From positions 1-59,922 of the forward strand of contig NZ_JAMJPJ010000019.1 in NCBI RefSeq assembly GCF_023555005.1: a stretch of 59,922 nucleotides of DNA, read 5' to 3'. Made by a program: the position numbers and the translations under genes. Positions 45,476-54,162 of this stretch are shown in pieces (position 1 is the stretch's first letter; each line of letters starts with the position of its first letter). The notes below the pieces were generated by a model. It saw only the letters and a program-made list of their open reading frames with translations, had not been told where the DNA came from and did not search any database. The stretch comes from Halomonas llamarensis. Its GTDB lineage: Bacteria > Pseudomonadota > Gammaproteobacteria > Pseudomonadales > Halomonadaceae.

Positions 45476-46333
45476 ATGACCGATCAGGTGTTGGCCGCTA
45501 TTGATAGCTCACCGTTTTCAGAAGGCGTATGCGATTACGCTGCCTGGGCCGCGGAGGCGCTTAACGCGCCGCTAGACTTTGTTCATGTGATCGATAACCA
45601 TCCGCAAACCTCAGAACCCGACCTTACCGGCAACTTGGGTCTGGGCACCCGTGAACACCTGTTGGAGCGCCTTTCTGATATCGAAGAAAAGCGTGCTAAA
45701 GTCGCTCGCGAGCAAGGGCGTTTAATGCTGGAGGCGGCTAGAGAGCGTGCCATCAACGCAGGCGTAACGGCCCCCACCACACGCCAGCGCAACGGCACCT
45801 TGGTGGACACTCTGGTGGAGCTCGAAGACGATGTGCGCTTGCTTGTGGTGGGCAAACGTGGCGAAACGGCCCACCAGGCCAGTGGCCATTTGGGCTCTAA
45901 TCTTGAGCGGGTGGTGCGCGAAATGCACCGCCCGATTTTGTTGGTGCCGCGAGGTGAGTTTAACGCCCCCGAAAACGTCATGATGGCGTTTGATGGCAGC
46001 AAAACCGCGCGTAAAGGCGTGGAAATGCTCGCCAAAAGCCCGTTGTTCAACGGTGCCGCCTGCCACGTGGTGATCGTCGGCGCGGATACCGCAGAGAATC
46101 GCTCCCAGCTTGAGTGGGCGCTTATCACACTGCGCGACGCCGGGCACGAAGCCGAAGGCGCGATTCGCGCTGGCGAAGTGGAAGCCACGCTGCGTGTTTA
46201 CAAGCAGGAAAACGCCATCGACATGCTCATCATGGGGGCCTACGGCCATTCTCGCATTCGTCATTTGCTCGTCGGCAGCACCACCACCGCGATGCTGCGT
46301 AACGCCCATTTGCCGGTACTGATTTTGCGTTAA
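45476..46333 (+). CDS. Tandem universal stress protein (copy 2)
   Basis: 285 residues, two UspA domains, about 75% identical to the protein at 36455. The C-terminal nucleotide motif MGAYGHSRIRHLLVGSTT is kept. This copy is not linked to SulP but is divergent from the second CFA gene, so the duplicated unit is Usp plus CFA. Start ATG at 45476; the ATG five bases earlier is out of frame. Confidence 0.92.
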   Translation: MTDQVLAAIDSSPFSEGVCDYAAWAAEALNAPLDFVHVIDNHPQTSEPDLTGNLGLGTREHLLERLSDIEEKRAKVAREQGRLMLEAARERAINAGVTAPTTRQRNGTLVDTLVELEDDVRLLVVGKRGETAHQASGHLGSNLERVVREMHRPILLVPRGEFNAPENVMMAFDGSKTARKGVEMLAKSPLFNGAACHVVIVGADTAENRSQLEWALITLRDAGHEAEGAIRAGEVEATLRVYKQENAIDMLIMGAYGHSRIRHLLVGSTTTAMLRNAHLPVLILR

Positions 46334-46355
46334 GTACCAGACGGAAAAGCGCGGC

Positions 46356-47543
46356 TTAGTCACTGACTTTCGCTATTCTCAACACCGGCTGTGCCAGCAG
46401 CCAGCCGGCGATGATGAAAGCGAACATTCCAGCGAGAATTATCTCAAACGTGACGCCAGCGCCAAGCAATACGCCAAGCACCGCCGGGGCGATGCCGGTG
46501 GAAAATACCATTGAGGCGCTGAGCGCAGAGCGTACCCGGCCTAAGTGCTCAGCTCCCCATAGCTTGATCAAAAGCCCGGAGGCGACCAGCTCTTGCGCGC
46601 CCATGGCCAAACCGCCGCCAACCATCAGCGCCCATACGCTGATATGCCCGCCCACCAATAGCGCGATCACCATGGCCAGCGCGTAGGGCAAAAGATAGAG
46701 GCGGGCGAGCCGCACCGGGCCAAGTTTATCGACCCAGCGCCCGCCGAGAAGCGCACCGGGCAGTTTGGCAAACCCCATGCCGGTTAAGGCCAGTGCGTAC
46801 ACGGTCAGCGAGCTATCCAACGCGTCGGTCAATTGCGCTTGGTAGATAAAAAGCCCCGTCATGGTGATGGGCAGTGACATTAAAAGAGGCAGCAACTGCC
46901 AGAAGTGGCGCTCGCGGAACGGATGCGGCCCTGTCGTGTCGCGCTGGGTGGGCTTGGCGCCGGGGGCATTTGGCCACGGCGCTTTCATCAAAAGCCACGC
47001 CCAGGGCAGGATGATGGTCAGCGCGAAGAGCCACCAAAACTGCTGCCAGGTAAGCCATACCAGCGTGACGGCAACCAGTGGCGGCAGGGCTGCCTCGCCA
47101 AGCGGAATCCCCAGGCTCACCAACCCCATCGCGCGACCGCGAAGGCGGGTGAATTCTCGCGCGGCGAGCGTATTGCCTAAATGGGTGAGCATCCCTTGGC
47201 CGCACAGGCGCACCAGCCCCAACCCGAGAATCCCAAGCCACCACCAGGGTGAAAGCGTGAGCAGGGCAATACCCAACGCGAGTAGCAGCAACACGGTAAT
47301 GGCAAAACGGCGAGGCGAAATCCAATCAATTTTCGGGCCGAAGTGCAGCATAAGAAAACCGGCCGCCAGTGTGACCACCGCGTAGCCGGTGCCAAACTGG
47401 CCGACACTCAAGCCTAGGTGCTCCGAGATGGGCGCCTGAAACAGGCCGATAAAAAAGCTTTGCCCCAGGCTTGAACTGAACATCGCTAAAAAGGCGATGC
47501 CTAGTAAAGGGCGGTGTTCACGCAGCAGCGTGCGATATCCCAT
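46356..47543 (-). CDS. MFS transporter
   Basis: A 395-residue major facilitator with twelve helices. It starts MGYRTLLREHRPLLGIAFLAMF, and the helix 2-3 loop resembles the usual GxxxDR motif. Substrate unknown. The frame opens at TTG 47585, but the ATG at 47543 gives a normal N-terminus. Co-directional with nothing close. Confidence 0.87.
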   Translation of the reverse strand: MGYRTLLREHRPLLGIAFLAMFSSSLGQSFFIGLFQAPISEHLGLSVGQFGTGYAVVTLAAGFLMLHFGPKIDWISPRRFAITVLLLLALGIALLTLSPWWWLGILGLGLVRLCGQGMLTHLGNTLAAREFTRLRGRAMGLVSLGIPLGEAALPPLVAVTLVWLTWQQFWWLFALTIILPWAWLLMKAPWPNAPGAKPTQRDTTGPHPFRERHFWQLLPLLMSLPITMTGLFIYQAQLTDALDSSLTVYALALTGMGFAKLPGALLGGRWVDKLGPVRLARLYLLPYALAMVIALLVGGHISVWALMVGGGLAMGAQELVASGLLIKLWGAEHLGRVRSALSASMVFSTGIAPAVLGVLLGAGVTFEIILAGMFAFIIAGWLLAQPVLRIAKVSD

Positions 47544-47649
47544 GGCAATATCCCATAACAGGTTCTTAAAAACGGCGCTCAACAAGTGAGATAAAAGTCG
47601 CTAGTGTAGCAGGCAGACACCCTTATTAGACGACAAAGAGGAGATGGGC

Positions 47650-47991
47650 ATGAATCATCCCGAGCTGGATGCCGATGCGGTCAGAGAAAAAATATTGCGG
47701 CTGCGCGAAGAGCTGAAAGCAGAAAGCGAAGACAGTGAGTCTTCCCGCGATACGGTGGTGCTGGATCAAACCTCGGTGGGGCGACTCTCAAGAATGGACG
47801 CGCTGCAGGGCCAAGCGATGGCGAAAGCCGAAGAGGAGCGCCGCCAGTTGAAGCTCAAGCGTATCGTCGGCGCGCTACAGCGTCTCGATAACGAAGAGTT
47901 TGGCGAGTGCATCGAATGCGGCGAATGGATCGGTGCTAAACGCCTGAACTGGGACCCGCTGGTACTCAAGTGTATTGATTGCGCTGAGTAG
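47650..47991 (+). CDS. DksA/TraR-family zinc-finger protein
   Basis: A 113-residue coiled-coil protein with a C-terminal C4 zinc finger (CIECGEWIGAKRL...CIDC). These proteins enter the RNA polymerase secondary channel and modify promoter response with ppGpp. It is shorter than DksA, so it is a TraR/YbiI-like paralogue. AGGAG lies 6 bases before the ATG at 47650; the ATG at 47644 directly abuts it. Confidence 0.88.
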   Translation: MNHPELDADAVREKILRLREELKAESEDSESSRDTVVLDQTSVGRLSRMDALQGQAMAKAEEERRQLKLKRIVGALQRLDNEEFGECIECGEWIGAKRLNWDPLVLKCIDCAE

Positions 47992-48075
47992 TTAAGGGTA
48001 AATGTTACCCGCTAACTCAGCGCGCCCGCGCCGAGCGCGCGAATGTTAGCATCCGTATACAACGCGTCGCCGGTA

Positions 48076-49248
48076 TTAGCGCATTTTAAATGGATTCAGC
48101 CCGTTGGCTTGTTGCATCATCATGCGCTTGGCCAGTGGGAAGTGTTCGGCGAGTTGCAGGCTGGCGTCGCCCAGGCGGCGCAGCGGCGCGCTACCGGTGA
48201 AGAGGTGATGAAACCCGTCAGTCGCGGTTATCATGGCCTGGTTGGCGAGACGGCGTTGAATTTCAAAACGGTGCAGCCCCTTGGCATCGCCTACATCGCG
48301 CTGTGCGAGGAGTATGTCGGCAAGCGCGTCGGCATCGTGCAGGCCGATATTCAGCCCCTGGCCTGCCAGTGGGTGTACCACGTGAGCGGCGTCGCCAATC
48401 AGGGCGAGCCGTTTGGCGATGTAGCGCTTGGCATGCTGGCGCTTGATCGGGAAACTGGCGTGACCGGTCACGCGAATCAGGTTGCCCAAGCGCTTAGGGA
48501 ATGCCGCTTCGATGGCGGCTTTTAGACCGTCGTCGGTGAGCATTTCCCGGTCACGGATGGCCGCGTCGCTGTCGTACCACACCAGCGAGGCGTGATGGCC
48601 CGGTAGCGGTAACATTGAGACAGGCCCGGTGGGCGTAAAGCATTGCCAGCTGACGTCCTGCTGGGGCAGTTCGGTTGCTACGTTGGTGATCAGTGCGCGC
48701 TGGTGATAGTCGTAGGTGGTGATATCGATACCGGCAAGCTCGCGCAGCGTTGAGCGCGCGCCGTCAGCGCCGACGACAAGATCCGCGTTAAGGGTTTTGC
48801 CGTTATCCAGCTCGACTAAACGGGAATTACTGCTGGTGAGTGTCGAAATCGGCGCGCACTGGGTGTAGCACGTGACGCCGGGGAGGGTTTTTAAACGCTC
48901 CCAAAGCGCGTATTGCAGGGCGCGGTTCTCGATAAATACGCCAAAGCGCTCAAGCCCGCTGTCTTCTGCGGAAAACAGGCTGTGGCCCTTGCCGCCTTGA
49001 TTCCACACTTCAATATGGCGAAACGCGCAGGATCGCGCCTCGGGTAGCGCCGTGCCGCTGGCTTCGATAAACGCCAGCGAGCGCGCGTTGAGCGAGGATA
49101 TCCGCAAGTCAAAGTCGCCGCTGGGTGCTGTGGGCGCATCGCCGCGCTCGATCAAGCCGACGTTTAACCCGGCGTAGCCAAGGCGTGCCGCCAGCGCCGC
49201 GCCCACCATCCCGCCGCCGACAATGACAATTTCGTGATCGCGTTGCAT
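48076..49248 (-). CDS. Ubi-type FAD monooxygenase (UbiH/UbiF/VisC family)
   Basis: A 390-residue flavin hydroxylase. N-terminal GGGMVGAALAARL binds FAD, DxxR-like LVVGADGARSTLRE is in the middle, and the second FAD motif is LIGDAAHVVHPLAGQGLN. The family hydroxylates ubiquinone precursors. Which ring position is used (UbiF, UbiH or UbiI) cannot be told from the sequence alone. No other ubi gene is beside it. Confidence 0.9.
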   Translation of the reverse strand: MQRDHEIVIVGGGMVGAALAARLGYAGLNVGLIERGDAPTAPSGDFDLRISSLNARSLAFIEASGTALPEARSCAFRHIEVWNQGGKGHSLFSAEDSGLERFGVFIENRALQYALWERLKTLPGVTCYTQCAPISTLTSSNSRLVELDNGKTLNADLVVGADGARSTLRELAGIDITTYDYHQRALITNVATELPQQDVSWQCFTPTGPVSMLPLPGHHASLVWYDSDAAIRDREMLTDDGLKAAIEAAFPKRLGNLIRVTGHASFPIKRQHAKRYIAKRLALIGDAAHVVHPLAGQGLNIGLHDADALADILLAQRDVGDAKGLHRFEIQRRLANQAMITATDGFHHLFTGSAPLRRLGDASLQLAEHFPLAKRMMMQQANGLNPFKMR

Positions 49249-49419
49249 GCTGCTCTCTCCTACAGAAAACTTAAGGTCAACGCAGGGGATAGCGCTGACG
49301 GATACACGGTCTATCTAAGCTGTATTCCTCAATATGTATTTTTAAATAGTATCGTTGAGATGTACAAGGCTTGCCTAGGGGTGAGCCTTCCACGGTAAAG
49401 AAACAGTGGGAAAACATTG

Positions 49420-50289
49420 ATGCAGGTAAAAAAAGTGGTCGACACGGCAGCACTGCCGCACGTGGCGCAGGCGGGCGATGCGCTGGCGGCGTATATCGCC
49501 CGCCATCCGAAGCTCTGGGTGATTACCGGCGCCGGTGTCAGCACCGATAGCGGCATACCCGACTACCGCGATGCGGCGGGCCAGTGGAAGCGCTCGCCGC
49601 CGGTGCAGCACGGCGATTTCATGGCCTCCCATAATGTACGAAAGCGTTACTGGGCGCGGGCGTTGGTGGGCTTTAAGGCGCTGAGCGAAGCACAGGTGAG
49701 CGGTGCGCACCGGGCGTTGGCCGCGCTTGAAGCCATGGGCTACGTTGAGCTCTTGGTCACCCAGAACGTTGACCGCCTGCACCAACGCGCGGGGTCGCGG
49801 CGGGTGATCGACCTGCACGGCCGCGCTGATTTGGTTAAGTGCATGGGCTGCGGCTACCAGTTGATGCGCCACGCCATGCACGCTGAGATGGCGCGAATGA
49901 ACCCGATGTTCGCGGCCTTGGATGCCGAGCACGCCCCAGATGGTGATGCCGATCTCGACGTCGACTTCAGCGCTTTTAAGGTGTTGGATTGCCCGCGCTG
50001 TGGCGGCATCTTAAAACCCGATGTGGTCTATTACGGCGATGTGGTGCCGCCTGCGCGCCGCACGGCCGCTGAAGCGGGGTTATCGCGCGCTCAAGGGGTG
50101 TTGTGCGTGGGCACCTCGTTAATGGTGTTTTCCGGCTACCGCTTTTGCCGCGCCGCGCATGAGGCCGGGCTGCCACTGGCATCGCTTTCGCTTGGCGTGA
50201 CCCGCGCCGATGCGCTGTTAACGCATCAGTGGCGCGCGCCGCTCACGCCGGTACTCGAACGCGCCGTTCACGTGCTGTCGCGCGGTTAG
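49420..50289 (+). CDS. Sir2-family NAD-dependent protein deacylase
   Basis: A 289-residue sirtuin. NAD site GAGVSTDSGIPDYRD, TQNVDRLHQRAG, the catalytic His in DLHG, and four zinc Cys (CMGCG, CPRCG) are present. The insert between the Cys pairs is longer than in CobB, as in class II-like bacterial sirtuins. Convergent with and overlapping the Mpg gene by 4 bp. ATG at 49420 chosen over TTG at 49417. Confidence 0.93.
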   Translation: MQVKKVVDTAALPHVAQAGDALAAYIARHPKLWVITGAGVSTDSGIPDYRDAAGQWKRSPPVQHGDFMASHNVRKRYWARALVGFKALSEAQVSGAHRALAALEAMGYVELLVTQNVDRLHQRAGSRRVIDLHGRADLVKCMGCGYQLMRHAMHAEMARMNPMFAALDAEHAPDGDADLDVDFSAFKVLDCPRCGGILKPDVVYYGDVVPPARRTAAEAGLSRAQGVLCVGTSLMVFSGYRFCRAAHEAGLPLASLSLGVTRADALLTHQWRAPLTPVLERAVHVLSRG

Positions 50290-50882
50290 CGCGCCCGAGA
50301 GACCCAAGTATTATCGGCAATCCATAATCGCCACGGGGCATCACGGTCGTGGAGCTTGGCGTAATCAATGCCCACGCGTGGGCCGGTGGCAACGGTGTGG
50401 GGTGTTTCCCCTTGGGTGATCCACAAGGCTTCCGTTTGCGTCATATCATGCCCGTAGAGCGCTTTATCGATCCCTAACGCGTTTGTCAGTTTGCCGGGGC
50501 CATTACTTAAATTACGGCCTTTCACGTGGCGCTGGGCGCGCATCGCCGCTTCGCCTGCCACCGGTTCGACGGCACGAATCAGTACCGCACAGGGATTGCC
50601 CTCGGGTTGGGTTACCACGTTGAGCAGCCAATGTATTCCGTAGACAAGGTACACGTAGGCATGCCCCGGCGGACCAAACATGGCCTCGGTTCTCGGCGTT
50701 TTCCGTCGATGCGCATGGCAAGCCGAATCCTCAGACCCCCGGTATGCCTCTGTTTCAACAATTTTCGCCACGAGCATATCGTCTTCTACGCGGCGCACCA
50801 GGTGGCAACCCAGCAGGTCTCGGGCAACGTCGAGGGTATCGCGGTGATAAAAAGCGCGGGGGAGCGCCGGTGTCGAAAGCAT
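50286..50882 (-). CDS. DNA-3-methyladenine glycosylase (AAG/Mpg type)
   Basis: A 198-residue AAG-family base-excision enzyme: DLLGCHLVRR, KIVETEAYRG (catalytic Glu), VYLVYGIHWLLNVV and NGPGKLTNALGI. It removes alkylated purines from DNA. Length is normal. The gene ends inside the Sir2 stop region. Confidence 0.93.
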   Translation of the reverse strand: MLSTPALPRAFYHRDTLDVARDLLGCHLVRRVEDDMLVAKIVETEAYRGSEDSACHAHRRKTPRTEAMFGPPGHAYVYLVYGIHWLLNVVTQPEGNPCAVLIRAVEPVAGEAAMRAQRHVKGRNLSNGPGKLTNALGIDKALYGHDMTQTEALWITQGETPHTVATGPRVGIDYAKLHDRDAPWRLWIADNTWVSRAR

Positions 50883-50966
50883 GTTATCGCCCTATGCGTG
50901 CGTAAAATTACTTGAGTAAAATGGTAGGATATTAAACATTCTGACTACGTAATGATGGAGCTTATT

Positions 50967-52430
50967 GTGCTGACATTCGAGGCGTCGTATACGCGCTTAC
51001 CGGAAATGCTGTGGTCAACATGCCAGCCCACGCCGGTCAAAACGCCTAAATTAATCGCGTTTAACACCGAGCTTGCCGTACGCCTCGGCGGCGACGAGCC
51101 GCCGGATGAGGCCACGCTTGCTGGCTGGTTTAGCGGCAATCAGCCGCCGCCGGGGGCAGAGCCGGTGGCGCTTGCTTACGCTGGGCATCAGTTCGGGAAT
51201 TTTGTCCCGCAGCTTGGCGACGGCCGTGCCGTGCTGCTCGGTGAGGTAGTCGACCCGCAAGGGCAGCGCGTCGATGTGCAGCTCAAAGGCAGCGGGCGCA
51301 CGCCTTACTCCCGTGGCGGTGATGGTCGTGCGCCGCTCGGCCCGGTGCTGCGCGAATATTTGGTCAGCGAGGCGATGGCGGCCATGGGTGTGCCTACCAC
51401 GCGTGCCATGGCGGCGGTGACCACCGGCGAGCGCGTCGTGCGTCAGCTCGCCGAGCCGGGGGCGGTACTGACCCGCGTGGCGGCAAGCCATATCCGCGTG
51501 GGCACCTTTCAGTTTGCTGCTTTACACCAAGATCACGCTGCGCTTAAGGCGCTGGCGGATCACGTCATTGAACGCCACTATCCTGAGGTTGCCGGTGCTA
51601 AATCGCCCTATCTGGCGCTGTTTGAGGCGGTGTTAAAGCGCCAGGCGCGCTTAGTGGCCAAATGGATGGGCGTTGGGTTTATTCACGGCGTGATGAATAC
51701 CGACAACATGAGCATCGCCGGGGAAACTCTCGATTATGGGCCCTGCGCTTTTATGGAGCAGTTCGACTCGCAGAAGGCTTATAGCTCGGTGGATACGGGT
51801 AAACGTTACGCGTTCTCTAACCAGCCGGTGATCGCCCAGTGGAATTTAGCCCGCTTTGCCGAGTGCCTACTGCCGTTGCTTGACGGCGATCAAGAAACCC
51901 GCGTTGAACAAGCGACCGCCTCGCTACGCCGCTTTAATGACACCTTTGACCTCGCTTGGGCACGCATTAGCGCCGATAAACTTGGGCTTGCTGAGGAAAG
52001 CGAACAGGCAGCGCAGATGATGGCGGCGCTAGAGGCGCAAATGCAGCAAGGCCGTATGGACATGACCGCCACCTTTGATGCCTTGACGCAACTGGCTCGC
52101 CAACCGGATGACGAGAGGCGTCAGGCGCTGCTGGTGCTCACTACGACCCCTGAAGCGCTGGCCCCCTGGATTGACGAATGGCAGCACCAGCAGCAGGCCA
52201 GCCAGAGTGAGGAGCGCTGGCAGGCAATGCGCCACGCTAACCCGGTCATCATTCCCCGTAACCACCGCGTTCAAGAAGTGATTGATGCCGCCTACGACGG
52301 CGACTTTGCGCCATTTCATAAGCTGCTTGGCGCAGTGGTACAGCCCTTTGAGGCATCCACTGAAGCGCGCCGTCTGGCCGCGCCCGCGTCAGACAGTGAA
52401 CAGGTGCTGAGAACCTTTTGCGGCACGTGA
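50967..52430 (+). CDS. selO: Protein AMPylase SelO (YdiU)
   Basis: A 487-residue pseudokinase-fold enzyme that transfers AMP to proteins, linked to redox stress. Signatures: AYAGHQFGNFVPQLGDGRA, LKGSGRTPYSRGGDGRAPLG, GVMNTDNMSIAGETLDYGPC. The C-terminus ends FCGT with the conserved Cys (Sec in some homologues). I chose GTG at 50967, with GGAG 6 bases upstream, which matches family starts; the frame opens at 50952. Confidence 0.94.
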   Translation: MLTFEASYTRLPEMLWSTCQPTPVKTPKLIAFNTELAVRLGGDEPPDEATLAGWFSGNQPPPGAEPVALAYAGHQFGNFVPQLGDGRAVLLGEVVDPQGQRVDVQLKGSGRTPYSRGGDGRAPLGPVLREYLVSEAMAAMGVPTTRAMAAVTTGERVVRQLAEPGAVLTRVAASHIRVGTFQFAALHQDHAALKALADHVIERHYPEVAGAKSPYLALFEAVLKRQARLVAKWMGVGFIHGVMNTDNMSIAGETLDYGPCAFMEQFDSQKAYSSVDTGKRYAFSNQPVIAQWNLARFAECLLPLLDGDQETRVEQATASLRRFNDTFDLAWARISADKLGLAEESEQAAQMMAALEAQMQQGRMDMTATFDALTQLARQPDDERRQALLVLTTTPEALAPWIDEWQHQQQASQSEERWQAMRHANPVIIPRNHRVQEVIDAAYDGDFAPFHKLLGAVVQPFEASTEARRLAAPASDSEQVLRTFCGT

Positions 52431-52487
52431 TCACGCGAGACCCTGTGGTATGCTGTGCTTTTTTACAGGGTTTGGCGAGGGAAACCT

Positions 52488-53534
52488 GTGCGCAAAATTA
52501 TCCATTGCGACTGTGACTGCTTCTACGCAGCGGTAGAGATGCGTGACAACCCGGCGCTTAGCGACGTGCCTATTGCGATTGGCGGCAGTGTGGAGCGCCG
52601 TGGGGTCGTCGCAACGTGTAATTATCCGGCCCGCGAATTTGGTATTCACTCCGCCATGCCCATGGCGCAAGCGCTGAAACGCTGCCCGCATCTCATTGTG
52701 ATCCGTGGCGATATGGCCAAATACAAGGGGGTCGCGCGCCAGGTGTTTGCGATTTATCGTGATGTGACCGAGCTGATTGAGCCGCTCTCGCTGGATGAAG
52801 CCTTCCTGGACGTTACCAATGTCACCCTGTGTAATGGCAGCGCCACCCGCATGGCTGAAGCGATTCGCCAGCGGGTCAAGCAGGAAGTCGGTATTACCGT
52901 GTCGGCGGGGGTTGCACCTAATAAGTTTCTCGCCAAAATTGCCAGCGACTGGCGCAAGCCTGACGGCTTGTTTGTGATCACGCCGAACGATATTGATCGC
53001 TTTGTTCAGCAACTATCGGTCAAGAAAATTCACGGCGTCGGCCCGCGTACCGCTGAAAAACTGGCAGGGCTGGGTATTTATACGGGCGCAGATTTGCGCG
53101 CTCGTCCGCTCACCGAGCTGGTCGAACAGTTTGGCCGCTTTGGGCAGCGACTGTTCGAGCTTAGCCACGGTCGCGACGAGCGGCCAGTCAAAACCCACCG
53201 TGAGCGTAAATCCGTCAGTACTGAACAGACCTACCCCCACGATCTCCCCACGCTGCAAGCCTGCCGCGAGGCCTTGCCCACTCTCATTGCGGACCTTGAA
53301 CAGCGCTATGCACGGTTAGACCCTTCGCCCGGCGTGCGTGGCGTCATGGTCAAAGTCAAATTTAACGACTTTACCCAAACCACCGTGGAGCATGCCGACC
53401 CTGCGCCCGATCTTGCACAGTTTGAAACGCTGCTTAACGTCGGTTGGGCAAGAGGCGCAAGGCCCGTGCGGCTACTAGGCGTTGGCTACCGCCTGGCAGA
53501 AGACACCACCGCGCAACAACTGACGCTGTTTTGA
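52488..53534 (+). CDS. dinB: DNA polymerase IV
   Basis: A 348-residue Y-family translesion polymerase starting RKIIHCDCDCFYAAVEMR. Asp/Glu residues lie in DCDCF and SLDEAFLDV, the HhH domain includes KKIHGVGPRTAEKLAGLGI, and the little-finger domain ends RLLGVGYRL. The C-terminal QQLTLF is a typical sliding-clamp (beta) binding motif. GTG start with GAGGG upstream. No LexA box was obvious. Confidence 0.95.
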   Translation: MRKIIHCDCDCFYAAVEMRDNPALSDVPIAIGGSVERRGVVATCNYPAREFGIHSAMPMAQALKRCPHLIVIRGDMAKYKGVARQVFAIYRDVTELIEPLSLDEAFLDVTNVTLCNGSATRMAEAIRQRVKQEVGITVSAGVAPNKFLAKIASDWRKPDGLFVITPNDIDRFVQQLSVKKIHGVGPRTAEKLAGLGIYTGADLRARPLTELVEQFGRFGQRLFELSHGRDERPVKTHRERKSVSTEQTYPHDLPTLQACREALPTLIADLEQRYARLDPSPGVRGVMVKVKFNDFTQTTVEHADPAPDLAQFETLLNVGWARGARPVRLLGVGYRLAEDTTAQQLTLF

Positions 53535-53614
53535 TTTAGGCGATATCGCCAACCGGACAACTAGGCTGACAGAGGGGGTGAGGTGCCAACTATTAGTGGC
53601 CAAGATCATAACCT

Positions 53615-54142
53615 TTATGTTGGCCAAGCGATGTAATGTTTTTCAATTCGACGCTCAATAACAAGCTGTTTTTTCTTCTCTTGGCCATCTATAGAATATG
53701 CTACTTCCATAGTTATATTTTGAGATTTTTTAAAAAGATTAAAAAAATCTCCACCTACTTCTACCAAAATCTCATCTGTTAGTAGCCTTCCGTCCCTGCT
53801 TCTTTCTTTAAAAATTATTTGTTTATTAATAAAGTAATCTTTTTGCCACTCATTACCTATTAGCGTTGCATGAATGATTTTTATGGGAGTGCTTTGCGAA
53901 GCTGTTGCATAAAGCCCTAGCCAGACGTAATAATCTTCATAAGTGGCTTGTTTTACAGAAACAACAAAAAGCACCCCATTGTCTTTAAACTCATCAAGAG
54001 CTGGTGCGTCAAAGTTCATATTTTCATAAAAAGCATCAGAAGGATGATGATAAAATCGAGCAATCTCAGCAGCTTCACATCCGGAAATCAGCGGTGAAAA
54101 AATTGCAATAATGCTGGAGATACAGCGCTTTTTTAGATTCAT
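53615..54142 (-). CDS. Putative lipoprotein immunity protein for Rhs toxin 1
   Basis: A 175-residue protein starting MNLKKRCISSIIAIFSPLISGCEAAE with a lipobox (LISGC), so a predicted lipoprotein. The rest is beta-rich with no domain I know. It begins 20 bp after the Rhs gene and is AT-rich compared with the core genome, as toxin/immunity tips usually are. I infer that it protects against the adjacent toxin; its location points to a periplasmic target or entry route. Confidence 0.65.
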   Translation of the reverse strand: MNLKKRCISSIIAIFSPLISGCEAAEIARFYHHPSDAFYENMNFDAPALDEFKDNGVLFVVSVKQATYEDYYVWLGLYATASQSTPIKIIHATLIGNEWQKDYFINKQIIFKERSRDGRLLTDEILVEVGGDFFNLFKKSQNITMEVAYSIDGQEKKKQLVIERRIEKHYIAWPT

Positions 54143-54162
54143 TTTGAAGTTCCGATCATATA

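Noticed and set aside
46813..47325. Long antisense and alternate frames inside the MFS, Rhs and metK genes
   Set aside because: They are by-products of high GC codon use in well-supported genes on the same DNA.
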